A program made the position numbers and the translations under genes. This document shows, in pieces, positions 42,005-51,467 of a DNA stretch of 64,000 bases. The DNA is taken from NCBI GenBank assembly GCA_029232285.1, contig JAOXFI010000004.1:1-64000 (forward strand). Reading direction: 5' to 3'. A model generated the notes under the pieces. That model worked only from the letters and a program-made list of their open reading frames with translations. It did no database searches and was not told where the DNA came from. The DNA comes from Agmasoma carcini (nom. nud.). Its lineage: Eukaryota > Microsporidia > Thelohaniidae. Numbering within the stretch: the first letter of the stretch is position 1; the number at the start of each line of letters is the position of its first letter.

Positions 42005-43057
42005 TTATCGAGAGGACATCAGAACGTTAATAGTTGTTGCTATGAAAGCCTCAAGATGAAAAATATCTTTTGACCCTTTTTTAATTCTCTCATCGTATGA
42101 CAGAGCAAAATTAGAAATTTGAATATAATTTTTTTCAGAGACTGTTGATAAGCTGTTAAGTATTTCAGAAATAATTTCAGTGGCTGGTACTCCAGAGCCC
42201 AATAAATAATATAAATCTTTCCTAATTTGTAACAAAGCACTTGGTTGCCTTGCCTTTTTCATTGCCACAACAATTTCATCAATTTTTTTCTCCCAGTCTA
42301 ACCTAAAATTGCTTAAATCATTTTTTCTTCTTTTTGACTCATTCTCAAACTTATTAACATGGCACAACTCTAACATTAGCAACCCTCTCATACAATTCCC
42401 TTTGCTGTTTTTGACTATCTGATCAAGTGTCTCTTCACTAACATCGAAACTTTCCTTTTTTGAAACATCCTTACATACTTCTTTGACCTCTTCATCACTA
42501 AAGGCTCTAGTTCTTACAAATAAACATCTACTTCTGATGGGTTCTATTAGTTTAGACAATTCAGTTGTTACTAAAATAACTTTAAAATGACTACTGTATA
42601 CTTCAATAGTCCTTCTTAATGCTGCTTGTGCATCTTTGCTCAAATTTTCAGCCATAGTAATAACTACTATTCTAACTGATCGTTTGTAATTGCCTAAGAG
42701 TGAAAGTATGGGTTTATTATCTGCCATACTCTTAATAATATTCTGTACAACATGTCTATCTTTTATACCATGCTCGGAAGGGTTAATAAGTACCATTTCA
42801 TCACTTTCATAATAATTTACACTTATAGTCGTAGTGTTAACCTTCATTTCAATAGAATTTTGGTGTAATTCAGGATATTTACCATATAAATGATTTATAA
42901 GAGAATAGAGTAATGTCCTTTTGTTGGATCCTGTCGGTCCATGGAGAATCAGGTTGGGGATATTCTCTAATGTATATGAACTTAACATAGATACCAACTC
43001 TTTATGTGTAGTTATTTCTGAAAAAGACTTTGGCCTATACTTGTTTATCCAAATCAT
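42005..43057 (-). CDS. RFC5: replication factor C small subunit (yeast Rfc5 / human RFC3 type)
   Basis: A 350-residue clamp-loader subunit that helps load PCNA on DNA. The start WINKYRPKSFSEITTHKELV matches the Rfc5/RFC3 group. The block DAQAALRRTIEVYSSHFKVI followed by LIEPIRSRCLFVRTRAFSDE holds the SRC motif. The Walker A region HGPTGSNKRT (Lys46) has Asn and Arg where an active ATPase has Gly and Ser/Thr, and the Walker B region VVITMAENLSKDAQ lacks the DExD sequence. Yeast Rfc5 also departs from the consensus, so this subunit probably does not hydrolyse ATP. The C-terminal domain is typical in length. The ATG at 43,057 follows AAAATTTTATTATCCAT. Confidence 0.9.
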   Translation of the reverse strand: MIWINKYRPKSFSEITTHKELVSMLSSYTLENIPNLILHGPTGSNKRTLLYSLINHLYGKYPELHQNSIEMKVNTTTISVNYYESDEMVLINPSEHGIKDRHVVQNIIKSMADNKPILSLLGNYKRSVRIVVITMAENLSKDAQAALRRTIEVYSSHFKVILVTTELSKLIEPIRSRCLFVRTRAFSDEEVKEVCKDVSKKESFDVSEETLDQIVKNSKGNCMRGLLMLELCHVNKFENESKRRKNDLSNFRLDWEKKIDEIVVAMKKARQPSALLQIRKDLYYLLGSGVPATEIISEILNSLSTVSEKNYIQISNFALSYDERIKKGSKDIFHLEAFIATTINVLMSSR

Positions 43058-43284
43058 ATGGATAATAAAATTTTATACTTTCGTAAGACAATCAATAGAA
43101 AATTATATAAAAATATTTATAAACGCAACCAAATAATGTTAAATTTGAAAAAAATATAACCTTTTATGTTTAAGTGTGTACCAATCATGTCTAAATGGAG
43201 ATATTCTTCATCATAAAAAGTTGTTACTCTTTTTGTTTCATCATATTTATGAAACTATTTAAAAATAGCATTTTATAAACAAAC
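43058..43284. promoter_or_regulatory. shared divergent promoter region, RFC5 and VMA2
   Basis: A 227-bp AT-rich gap between two divergent genes. An AAAATTTT block lies next to the RFC start on the minus strand; a weaker CATTTTATAAACAAAC precedes the V-ATPase start. No other element can be named. Confidence 0.4.
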
Positions 43285-44706
43285 ATGTTTGACTCAGTAG
43301 TATTAGAGCCACAAGCTACATATAAAAAAATTACAGGCGTAAATGGTCCGTTGATTATACTTGATGACATTAACAATTTAAAATACGGTGAAATGGTAAC
43401 ACTTACGCTTCCTAACAACACACAAAGATCTGGCCAGATTCTAGAAATATCTGGCAAAAGGGCGGTTGTACAAGTATTTGAGGGAACCTCTGGAATTGAC
43501 GTAAGGGACACACAAGTAACATTTACTCAAGATGTCTTAAAAATGCCTGTTTCTGATGAAATGCTCGGCAGAATTTATAATGGTAGTGCAAAGCTGATTG
43601 ATAATGGTCCACAAATCATTCCACATGATAGAATCGATATCAACGGACAACCTCTCAACCCAGAAACTCGTGTCTACCCCGCAGAAATTATACAAACTGG
43701 AATATCTGCTATTGACGGTATGAGTTCTGTTGCAAGAGGTCAAAAAATTCCTATTTTTAGCGGATCAGGTTTACCACACAATGATATAGCTGCTCAAATA
43801 TGTGAACAAGCAGGTCTTAGAAAGAGAAAAGATGTACTGGACACTTCAGACGATAATTTTTGTATAGTATTTGCTGCAATGGGTGCAAGTATGGAAACTG
43901 CATCATTCTTCAAAAATAGCTTTGAGCAAAGTGGTGCACTAGAGAGATCAACTTTATTTTTAAATTTAGCAAGTGATCCAACGATTGAACGTATAATTAC
44001 GCCCCGATTGGCCTTAACGACAGCAGAATATTTAGCTTATGAGGATGACAGACATGTGTTGGTTGTTCTTACTGATCTCAGTGCATATGCAGATGCGCTA
44101 AGAGAAGTTGGTGCTGCTAGAGAAGAAGTGCCAGGAAGACGTGGATATCCAGGTTATATGTATACAGATTTATCTACACTTTATGAAAGGGCTGGTAGAA
44201 TTGAAGGTAGGAATGGTACAATAACGCAGATACCAATTTTAACTATGCCTAATGATGATATAACACATCCTATACCAGATTTGACTGGATATATTACAGA
44301 AGGACAAATTTGTGTTGATCGAGCCTTACACAATCGACAAATTTATCCACCAATTAATGTTCTTCCATCTCTTTCAAGATTAATGAAGAGTGCAATTGGT
44401 GAAGGTAGGACAAGGCATGATCATTCTGATGTAGCCAATCAGTTATATGCAAAATATGCAGTAGGTAAAGATGCGATTTCAATGAAAGCTGTTGTTGGTG
44501 AAGAATCATTAAATGATGAAGATAAGCTAAGTATTAAATTTCTGGAAGAGTTTGAGAAAAGATTTATCTCACAAGGAAGATATGAGAATCGATCAATTGA
44601 TAGGACGCTTGATATTGCGTGGGATCTTCTAGAAATATTTCCACAAGAGATGTTAAATAGAATACCAGATGATGTTCTTGAAGAGTTTTATAAAAAGAAT
44701 AAATAG
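43285..44706 (+). CDS. VMA2: V-type proton ATPase subunit B
   Basis: A 473-residue non-catalytic nucleotide-binding subunit of the V1 sector, which acidifies vacuole-like compartments. Conservation is very high: [40 protein letters not shown] (the place of the P-loop, without the catalytic Lys, as expected for subunit B), [40 protein letters not shown] and the ATP-synthase family signature near [20 protein letters not shown]. The length matches fungal Vma2 minus a short N-terminal extension. The ATG at 43,285 fits the family start. It is followed after 105 bp by tRNA-Asn on the same strand. Confidence 0.97.
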   Translation: MFDSVVLEPQATYKKITGVNGPLIILDDINNLKYGEMVTLTLPNNTQRSGQILEISGKRAVVQVFEGTSGIDVRDTQVTFTQDVLKMPVSDEMLGRIYNGSAKLIDNGPQIIPHDRIDINGQPLNPETRVYPAEIIQTGISAIDGMSSVARGQKIPIFSGSGLPHNDIAAQICEQAGLRKRKDVLDTSDDNFCIVFAAMGASMETASFFKNSFEQSGALERSTLFLNLASDPTIERIITPRLALTTAEYLAYEDDRHVLVVLTDLSAYADALREVGAAREEVPGRRGYPGYMYTDLSTLYERAGRIEGRNGTITQIPILTMPNDDITHPIPDLTGYITEGQICVDRALHNRQIYPPINVLPSLSRLMKSAIGEGRTRHDHSDVANQLYAKYAVGKDAISMKAVVGEESLNDEDKLSIKFLEEFEKRFISQGRYENRSIDRTLDIAWDLLEIFPQEMLNRIPDDVLEEFYKKNK

Positions 44707-44811
44707 AATGGAATTTAGTTTAATGTTTTATTTAAAAAATTATGATTAATATTTTTAGTAATTCAAATTCAATGTTAAATATTATAAAATACAAAAATTT
44801 ATTTACCAATA

Positions 44812-44884
44812 GGTTTAGTGGCGCAATGGTCAGCGCGTTCGACTGTTAATCGAAAGGTTCCGAGTTCGAGTCTCGGCTAGACCG
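44812..44884 (+). tRNA. tRNA-Asn (GTT)
   Basis: A complete cloverleaf of 73 nt. The acceptor stem GGTTTAG pairs with CTAGACC, with discriminator G. The D stem is GCGC/GCGC. The anticodon stem TTCGA/TCGAA encloses loop CTGTTAA with anticodon GTT. The T stem CCGAG/CTCGG encloses TTCGAGT. No intron. A run of T at 44,885-44,889 is the polymerase III terminator. CCA is not encoded. Confidence 0.97.
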
Positions 44885-44889
44885 TTTTT
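44885..44889 (+). terminator. polymerase III T-run terminator of tRNA-Asn
   Basis: Five T residues follow the tRNA discriminator base directly. Confidence 0.7.
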
Positions 44890-47887
44890 ATTTTTTGATC
44901 AATTTTGGAATATGACAATTATAAACTTAATTAACATTTTTATCAAAATAAATTATAAATAGAAAAATTAAAAATAGTTCTCAAAAGCATAGCCGACAAG
45001 CAGCACCTGTTTATAATAAATAAAACATCTATTCCAATCTATTCAGTGTATGTATCATAGCTTAAACATGGTACAATCTCGCATGCAACTCATATATTTT
45101 TAATATGTATACTATGAAAGAGTTCAAGTTATTGTAGTCAAAACTGAGCTAAGGTAACGTATAAGCTTTTATGGAAACTGTTTTATTGATAAGGAGGTAA
45201 ATTGTTAAACTTCTCTAAAATGCTAAAATTTGCCAAATATTTAAAGAATATAAATTTTATTTGTTGCGGTGATATAATGAACATTTGAAAAACATCTATA
45301 GGTCAGTTAAGAAATTCAAATATGATTTAATGCCCATTTTGAAGATTATTATAAGACATGGTTGCAATATTATAATTATGGCTTGATTGTATTGCATGGA
45401 GTAATGTAGATTATACTGTAAGATTTTTTTTAGATAAAAAATAAAATATTTTATAAATTTTGTATAATGTTAAATTATTTTCTATATAAAACCTTTTTTG
45501 ACTGTAAAATAATAGGAAATAACATAATGAAGCAGTTATTATTGAGTTTGAATATACTTGATATTTAAGTATAAATGCTGATAACATTAGAGTATCTTGT
45601 TCCAGACATTACTGCATAAGAAATAAATAAGTAATATGGGATGAATCATTGATCAATAGTAGATATTTGGTACAGTTAAAAAAATTGTGGTAAACTATTT
45701 TTAAGAACTCTTTGGAAGAGAGACAAAACACCTTAGGCTTAATAATACAATAATTAATTGTAGAAGATACTGATATAGTGAGTGATTATTGGTCAGATTA
45801 TATGCCGTTATTTTATGAAAAAGAGTCATAAATTATAATTCGGTCAATTGTTCATTATATTTGTTTCAACTGATAACAGAGAAGTTCATACCCAAACAAT
45901 TGACCCTGTGGGGTTATTTTAAAAGTGGTTGTTTACAAATGACTACAGAAAGAAATCCAAGCCAGTACGTATTAAAGAGAGTTTAATAAGGCCTTATCTG
46001 ATACATTATTATTATTTAATAAATCAATTTTTCAAATTTATATTTTTCAATTTTGGATCTATTACAATTTTCAAATATGAATATTTTATTAAATCATAAA
46101 ATTAATAAAATTCTCTTTTGCTATATTATTAATTGTGAGAGAATACTTAACTTCTTTAAAGGGTTGTTACAAGCAAAATAGAACACAACCCTTTCCATAA
46201 TACCTTTATTTCTTTAGCATTTCAATCACCTTTTTAGATCAATTCAAATTCTTTTTCAAAATTAACATGTTAAAATTTTGATACTGTCGAATTACTTTCC
46301 CTTGTGATTATTATTGTAAGAAGATAGATTTATTTGTTTTATGCTGCGTGTGCATGATTGGTTTCACCACGAGGGCAGTCTTTAGAATTTTCTTTTATAG
46401 TGCCAGTTATAGTTTTTATCACTTATTAAAATTTTCTAGTATAGTGATTATGAATCTCTTATATCTTTGATCATAAATTTTATAATTAATTGATTTGTTG
46501 AAAGTTTCATTTTAATCAGATACAAATATTTATTTTTGGGTTTTATAAGTATGAAATAAAACCTTAAAAACTGTTAATTTTGTTTGAGATTATTAGGGTT
46601 TAAATTTACGTCCAATATTTTAAAAAAGCAAATCAATAATTCCAAGATTTTATTTTATGTATATAAAACCCCAAAAGTTATAATAAAATTGATCAGTTTT
46701 GTGTTTTAATTATGAATATTTTTAAAGTTTATTTATTTTACTTCTTACTCCGTATATTACAACAAGCCAAATATTTTATATGCTCTGTAAAAAACTAGAC
46801 CACTGTTTACTATGGAACAACGGCTAATTAGATATTAACATGTTAATATCAACAGTTAAAGTAGATCTGATGGAATAAACATAACTCTGTTCACTTTAAA
46901 TAATGATAGATATATATTTCTTCTAATCCTAGTGAAGGTCATCTTTAAATCTCAATCATCTGCTCAATACCCATTCCTCACTAAGGGTCTACCCTTTGTA
47001 TATTTGAGTTTTAATTAATACAATAATAACATAATTTCTCTCAATATCAATCAAGTCTGAAATTATCTTAGAAATATGATGGTTGTATTTAAATTTTTAC
47101 TATGACCATCAAAAATGGTTCAAAAAAGCACAATGTGTGTATGATTGTTATTCTCACCATACGTTTCTTCTCTTTGAATAGTGTTACAATTTTATGACAC
47201 GACGCTGGTGTCCCTAGCTGACAAAAATATGATACTAAGCAGTTACTTAAAAAGGTGTATAAATTTATTTATAAAATTTACCCATCGTTCATTGGAAAAC
47301 CATCAACTTCAGAAGCAGAAGAATATGCCACGCGGCAACACAAAGACTAATAAATCAATTGTCATCAAACCTATTTACATCCAACGCCTTATGAGACAAT
47401 CCATAAGAGCAACTCACAATAGTATAATTTTGATTTTCTTATAAGAAATATGAAAAATACTAATTTTATTTTATAAAATTTTAAATTATCTTTACCCACC
47501 TTAAAAAAGTATAACCCTTGTACATTATATAATATATCCTCCTTATAAGCATGAATTTTAGTGATAAAACCAAGTGTTATATACAATATTTTTTTAAAAA
47601 TATATTTGTGATCAAAGCATGGGGAATGACATGGATCTATCACTGTATTGATTTTAATATCTCAATATAAGTATTACCTTAAATAAACATGTAATCTTAT
47701 TATTTGATAATTGTTATATTCCTTCAGCTATTCGTACCACATTCAACAAGGAACAAATAATATTCAATCATAAGCCAAAACAGTTAACATCTACCACAAC
47801 AAAACCATTTAATAACTCACATACATTATAAAAGATTATATTTACACTCATAACATTTGGTTATCATAATTTTAAAAATTTTATTCC
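44890..47887. other. 3-kb AT-rich desert
   Basis: No conserved gene recognised. Two places are less biased in composition: 45,840-45,960, which has an ACAGAGAAG run but no U6 fold, and 47,100-47,440, where a 31-codon frame at 47,106 follows an AAATTTTTACT block and a basic frame starts with MPRGNTKTNKSIV at 47,328. Neither gives enough evidence for a gene. Confidence 0.45.
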
Positions 47888-48232
47888 ATGGCTTCAAGAC
47901 CACGAAAGAGAAGAGCTGAGGATCAATTATCTCCTTATAGCAAGCCAGTTGAGGATGTACAGGAGAAACAGATGCAGAAGCCTTCACATCCAAATAGACA
48001 GAAGATCAGAAGGAAAATATCAAGAGAATTTAACCCAAAAGGACTGTTTGATGATATTACAGTCAAACCACAGGTGCAAAACACTAAAACCAATGATAAA
48101 GTTGCTGGGCTTAACCAATGTTTTTTAAAATCTCTCAAATTAGTCCTAGAGAAAGAATCGAACAAGGATTTAACATACCTTCTAAAGCAATATTCCTCAC
48201 ATCTTGAAGAAATAAAAAAGAATGAAAAATAA
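47888..48232 (+). CDS. probable Nup2/Nup50-like nucleoporin
   Basis: A 114-residue protein. The opening SRPRKRRAEDQLSPY resembles the basic N-terminus of Nup50/Nup2 that binds importin alpha. The middle NRQKIRRKISREFNPKGLF is a second basic patch as in Nup2 (RKIAMPKRRM-like). The C-terminal LNQCFLKSLKLVLEKESNKD, then LTYLLKQYSSHLEEI, matches the LNxxF...L...DLxxLxxxYxxY pattern of the Nup2 core. FG repeats and the Ran-binding domain of fungal Nup2 (720 residues) are absent, so only the importin-alpha and basket-binding parts would remain. The ATG at 47,888 follows AAAAATTTTATTCC. The assignment rests on remembered motifs. Confidence 0.6.
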   Translation: MASRPRKRRAEDQLSPYSKPVEDVQEKQMQKPSHPNRQKIRRKISREFNPKGLFDDITVKPQVQNTKTNDKVAGLNQCFLKSLKLVLEKESNKDLTYLLKQYSSHLEEIKKNEK

Positions 48233-48619
48233 ATCACTGTTAAACATTATCAATAGCCTTTTTTTAGTCTGTTGTCACTACTTATAACTATTATTGGGTC
48301 TGTTTTTGTGATGATATTTTATATACTAAATTTTAGTTTTTTTTTTAAAAAATCAAATAATTATTTATAAATTGATATATTAAGTTAAATTAAATCTAAT
48401 GATTAATATACTATTGTTTTTGGTGCAGCATTGAATCATTTTAATTGTTAATTATTTGTGTTATAACATGTTTTAGGAAATCTCTAAAGCCTTAATATAT
48501 TTAATTGAAGGTTTAAGTGATAATTTTATTTTTGAAGAAAAATGAATTTTATTAATTTCGGATATTAAATGTATTTGAAGTACAAAATCATTTAGCATTC
48601 TATGACCATATTTCATAGT
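48233..48619. other. AT-rich intergenic stretch
   Basis: Nothing recognised between the Nup2-like gene and the R1 tail. Confidence 0.5.
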
Positions 48620-48725
48620 ACAAAACTATAATGTGTTACTCCCACTCTTTGTTGGTTAAGGTGCCATCATTCTAAAAAAATATATGGTCGAACAAGTCTA
48701 GTTTACGGACCATGATAATACAAAG
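48620..48725 (+). repeat. R1 dispersed repeat, copy 8 (C tail only)
   Basis: Matches the tail of copy 7 at 30,016-30,130: CTATAATGTGTTACTCCCAC, then TTTGTTGGTTAAGGTGCCAT and AGTTTACGGACCATGATAA. The same order and orientation are kept, and it again lies upstream of a gene (iPGM, about 185 bp away). Confidence 0.6.
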
Positions 48726-48909
48726 GAAATGTTACATCACTCTTGATAAATTATAAAGTTATAGTTTTTAAACCCAAAAATATGGGAATTTAAATATAAA
48801 ATTATTGTAAGTGTAAATAACCAATGAAAATTTATCTCGTTTGATTTATTGACAGATTTTAATTTTTATTTGTTCTTTTTATTATATAAAGGAAGATTAA
48901 AAACTAAAC

Positions 48910-50325
48910 ATGACAAAAGTATGTTTAGTGATCTTGGATGGATTTGGTATTAATGAGAATGATGAGGGTAGAGATTCTACTAAGGAGGCTCATTACTTAA
49001 AAAAGTTGTACTTAACTGAAGTTTCATTTAGACTTTACGCTAGTTGTGAATTTGTGGGTCTTTATAAAGATCAAATGGGAAATTCTGAAATAGGTCATTT
49101 GACTATCTCAGCAGGTAGAATTATCAACACCGATTTTAAAAGGATCAATGAATCAATTATAAATGGTTCTTTTAAAAATATATTATTGAATAAACTATCA
49201 TCAACTCAAAATAAGATACATTTGATTACAATGGTTAGTGATGGTGGAATACATTCACATATTAATCATTTGAAGTTTGTAAACTCAACTTTAAGAAATA
49301 TGGGAAGGGAAACTTATATACACGCAATTGCTGATGGCAGAGATACTAAAGAAAGAGCCTTTACCAAGTTTTATAAGCAATTTTCTAATATTATATCAAT
49401 TTCTGGTCGATACTATACAATGGATAGAGATAATAACGTTGAAAGAACTAACTGTGCTTATGATATGATGACAAATGGTGAAGTTAAAGATTTTGATATT
49501 TCAACATTGTATAAAAATGGTATTACTGATGAATTTATACCACCAATTCTTATAAAAGACAACAAAATAAAGAAGGAAGATACAATAATCTTTCTAAACT
49601 ACAGGGCTGATCGAATGAGACAAATATTTGACCGTTTCAAAAATTTTCCCTATGTATTTACAATGACTGAATATAACGAAAATTGTAAAAATTGTTGTTT
49701 CTTCCCGAAGCAGAATATAAATATGAATTTAGGTGAGGTTATATCTAGAAGTGGGTTGGTTCAATCAAGAATAGCAGAAACTGAAAAGTATGCACATGTG
49801 ACTTACTTTTTTAATGGGAGGAGAGAACAGGCTTATAAAAACGAAAACAGACATCTAATCAAGAGTGCAAAGGTTGATACATTTGACTTAAGACCTACAA
49901 TGATGAGTGATGAGATTACAAATAAATGTATAGAAAGAATGGATAGGGATGACGGTTTAATAGTTGTAAACTATGCATCACCAGACATGGTTGGACATAC
50001 CGGAAACTTTGAAGCTACAAAGGCAGCCATCAGCAATATTGATAAAAATATAGAGAAAATGCATTTTAAGGCGATTGAAAAGGATTATATTTTGGTGATT
50101 ACGTCAGATCACGGAAACGCTGAAGACATGGGAACAGACACTGAAATAAATAAGAAACATACTGGGAACAAAGTGCCACTTATAATAGTAAATAGCGAAG
50201 GGCACGTAGGAATTAAAAGCACAGGAATAATATCAGATGTAGCACCTACCATTCTCTTTCTTTTGGATATAAAAAAACCCAAGGAAATGGATGGAATAAG
50301 CTTAGTTAAAAAGGCATTTATTTAG
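48910..50325 (+). CDS. gpmI: 2,3-bisphosphoglycerate-independent phosphoglycerate mutase
   Basis: A 471-residue glycolytic enzyme that converts 3-phosphoglycerate to 2-phosphoglycerate through a phosphoserine and two metal ions. The alkaline-phosphatase-like metal sites are present: VILDGFGIN (Asp10), MGNSEIGHL with the catalytic Ser59, YASPDMVGHTG and ITSDHGNAEDM. The substrate-binding blocks HAIADGRDT, SGRYYTMDRDNN and LNYRADRMRQI are also there. It is about 40 residues shorter than bacterial and plant forms, from trimmed loops. It is unrelated to the cofactor-dependent enzyme of animals and yeast. Its stop codon overlaps that of the convergent P1 gene. The ATG at 48,910 has a weaker upstream signal (AAAAACTAAAC). 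Confidence 0.96.
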   Translation: MTKVCLVILDGFGINENDEGRDSTKEAHYLKKLYLTEVSFRLYASCEFVGLYKDQMGNSEIGHLTISAGRIINTDFKRINESIINGSFKNILLNKLSSTQNKIHLITMVSDGGIHSHINHLKFVNSTLRNMGRETYIHAIADGRDTKERAFTKFYKQFSNIISISGRYYTMDRDNNVERTNCAYDMMTNGEVKDFDISTLYKNGITDEFIPPILIKDNKIKKEDTIIFLNYRADRMRQIFDRFKNFPYVFTMTEYNENCKNCCFFPKQNINMNLGEVISRSGLVQSRIAETEKYAHVTYFFNGRREQAYKNENRHLIKSAKVDTFDLRPTMMSDEITNKCIERMDRDDGLIVVNYASPDMVGHTGNFEATKAAISNIDKNIEKMHFKAIEKDYILVITSDHGNAEDMGTDTEINKKHTGNKVPLIIVNSEGHVGIKSTGIISDVAPTILFLLDIKKPKEMDGISLVKKAFI

Positions 50326-50621
50326 AAATCAAATTCTAGTTCAAGTTCTTCTTCTTCCTCTACGACTTCTTCCTTCTGAGCCTCAACTGGGGCACCAGCA
50401 GCTGGAGCATTAGATGCAGCAGGTGCACCTCCTCTAACATTCATGAGTCCTTTGTATTCTTCATATGTAAGGCAGTAAAAAGAGGCGATCTTTCTAGAGA
50501 ATTCTAAGTTAAGGGCTTTGAAGACAACCTCCAACTTATCGACGGTGACATTCTGTTGTGTACCAACGATCATGAGTGCAGCATATGAGTAGCTTTGGTT
50601 TAGAGAAACGTTTTGTGACAT
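50322..50621 (-). CDS. RPP1: 60S acidic ribosomal protein P1
   Basis: A 99-residue stalk protein of the large ribosomal subunit that helps recruit translation GTPases. The helical N-terminal domain (SYSYAALMIVGTQQNVTVDK, then LEVVFKALNLEFSRKIASFY) is followed by an Ala/Pro/Gly hinge (GGAPAASNAPAAGAPVEAQK) and an acidic tail. The tail is unusual: it ends EEEELELEFDF and lacks the nearly universal DDMGFGLFD ending, keeping only hydrophobic residues and Phe-Asp-Phe. The ATG at 50,621 follows AAAAAATTTACCCA, combining the AAATTT block with a CCC motif reported before microsporidian ribosomal protein genes. The last four bases overlap the iPGM gene. Confidence 0.93.
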   Translation of the reverse strand: MSQNVSLNQSYSYAALMIVGTQQNVTVDKLEVVFKALNLEFSRKIASFYCLTYEEYKGLMNVRGGAPAASNAPAAGAPVEAQKEEVVEEEEELELEFDF

Positions 50622-50636
50622 TGGGTAAATTTTTTG
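50622..50636 (-). promoter_or_regulatory. AAATTT + CCC start signal of P1
   Basis: On the minus strand the bases before the ATG read AAAAAATTTACCCA. A CCC motif close to the start has been described for strongly expressed microsporidian genes, especially ribosomal proteins. The same arrangement precedes the ORF at 51,282. Confidence 0.5.
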
Positions 50637-51281
50637 TAAAATTTTTATTTGGTAAGTAAAAAAATATAAAATAAAAGAAATATTTTTATTTATTTATTTA
50701 AATTTACTATAAATATGCGTTTATGTTTTATTTAGCATGGCTAAGACATTGTATTGCTAGTTGTATACAACATATAATATTATAGAGCTATAATAGACAT
50801 GTAAATAAATTTATCATATTTATTAAATAAAATGTATTCTTATGAAGGATATGTTAAAGATAATTTAGCTTAAATAAGTGATTTTTAAGGGGCAAATGTT
50901 AATAATGAGTGTTAGAGCTATTAAACATGATTATATACATAAAATGACAATAGAAACAACATATACAGCCATTTTATGGTATATATTTAGCATCTAGGCT
51001 CTTAGTTGAAATAAATATCAAAACAGTTTAAATCATGTAAAAAAATCACGGTTTGATAAGATGCCCCTTTACACATGCGTATTGTTGTGATATTTCACCA
51101 AATTACAATAAATTTAATTCATTAGTGTTAACTCCTTAATTTAATTAATTAAAAGTGGTTCAAAATTGTGTCTCGTATTTAACACATAAATATTCACTAA
51201 TAAAAAGTCATATTAAAAGCATGTCATAATTAATTAATTTTATCTCTATAAAAATATAAAAAATATATAAAAAAATTACCC
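50637..51281. other. AT-rich intergenic region
   Basis: No feature recognised apart from the start block AAAAAAATTACCC at the right end. Confidence 0.45.
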
Positions 51282-51467
51282 ATGTCAAAACATAATTTTG
51301 ACACCAACAGGGTCAAAAGTTATAATACAGATAGTTCGAGTACACACAAAAAGCTTAGAAGATCACGAGATCACTTCAAACCGCACACTACTAAGTATAG
51401 CACACAAAATGAGGCAAGAAAAAGAATAGAAGCTGCTATGGGTCTTTTAAAACTAAGAAGATTATAA
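51282..51467 (+). CDS. small basic protein, unknown
   Basis: A 61-residue Ser/Thr/Lys/Arg-rich protein (KKLRRSRDHFKPHTTKYSTQ, ending AAMGLLKLRRL). No family recognised. It has no membrane helix; the C-terminal 20 residues could form an amphipathic basic helix. The ATG at 51,282 follows AAAAAAATTACCC, the same AAATTT-like plus CCC arrangement as the P1 gene, which argues for an expressed gene perhaps linked to translation or RNA binding. Short length keeps confidence moderate. Confidence 0.55.
   Translation: MSKHNFDTNRVKSYNTDSSSTHKKLRRSRDHFKPHTTKYSTQNEARKRIEAAMGLLKLRRL

Noticed and set aside
45870..45920. Possible U6 snRNA because of ACAGAGAAG
   Set aside because: The bases that should follow the ACAGAGA box and the AGC triad/internal stem-loop are not there, and no polymerase III T-run lies at the right distance.
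47106..47444. Small gene(s): a 31-codon frame after AAATTTTTACT and a basic frame starting MPRGNTKTN at 47,328
   Set aside because: Neither product resembles a known protein, the frames are short and the second has no start block close to its ATG. Composition is less AT-biased, so a dead gene is possible but not shown.
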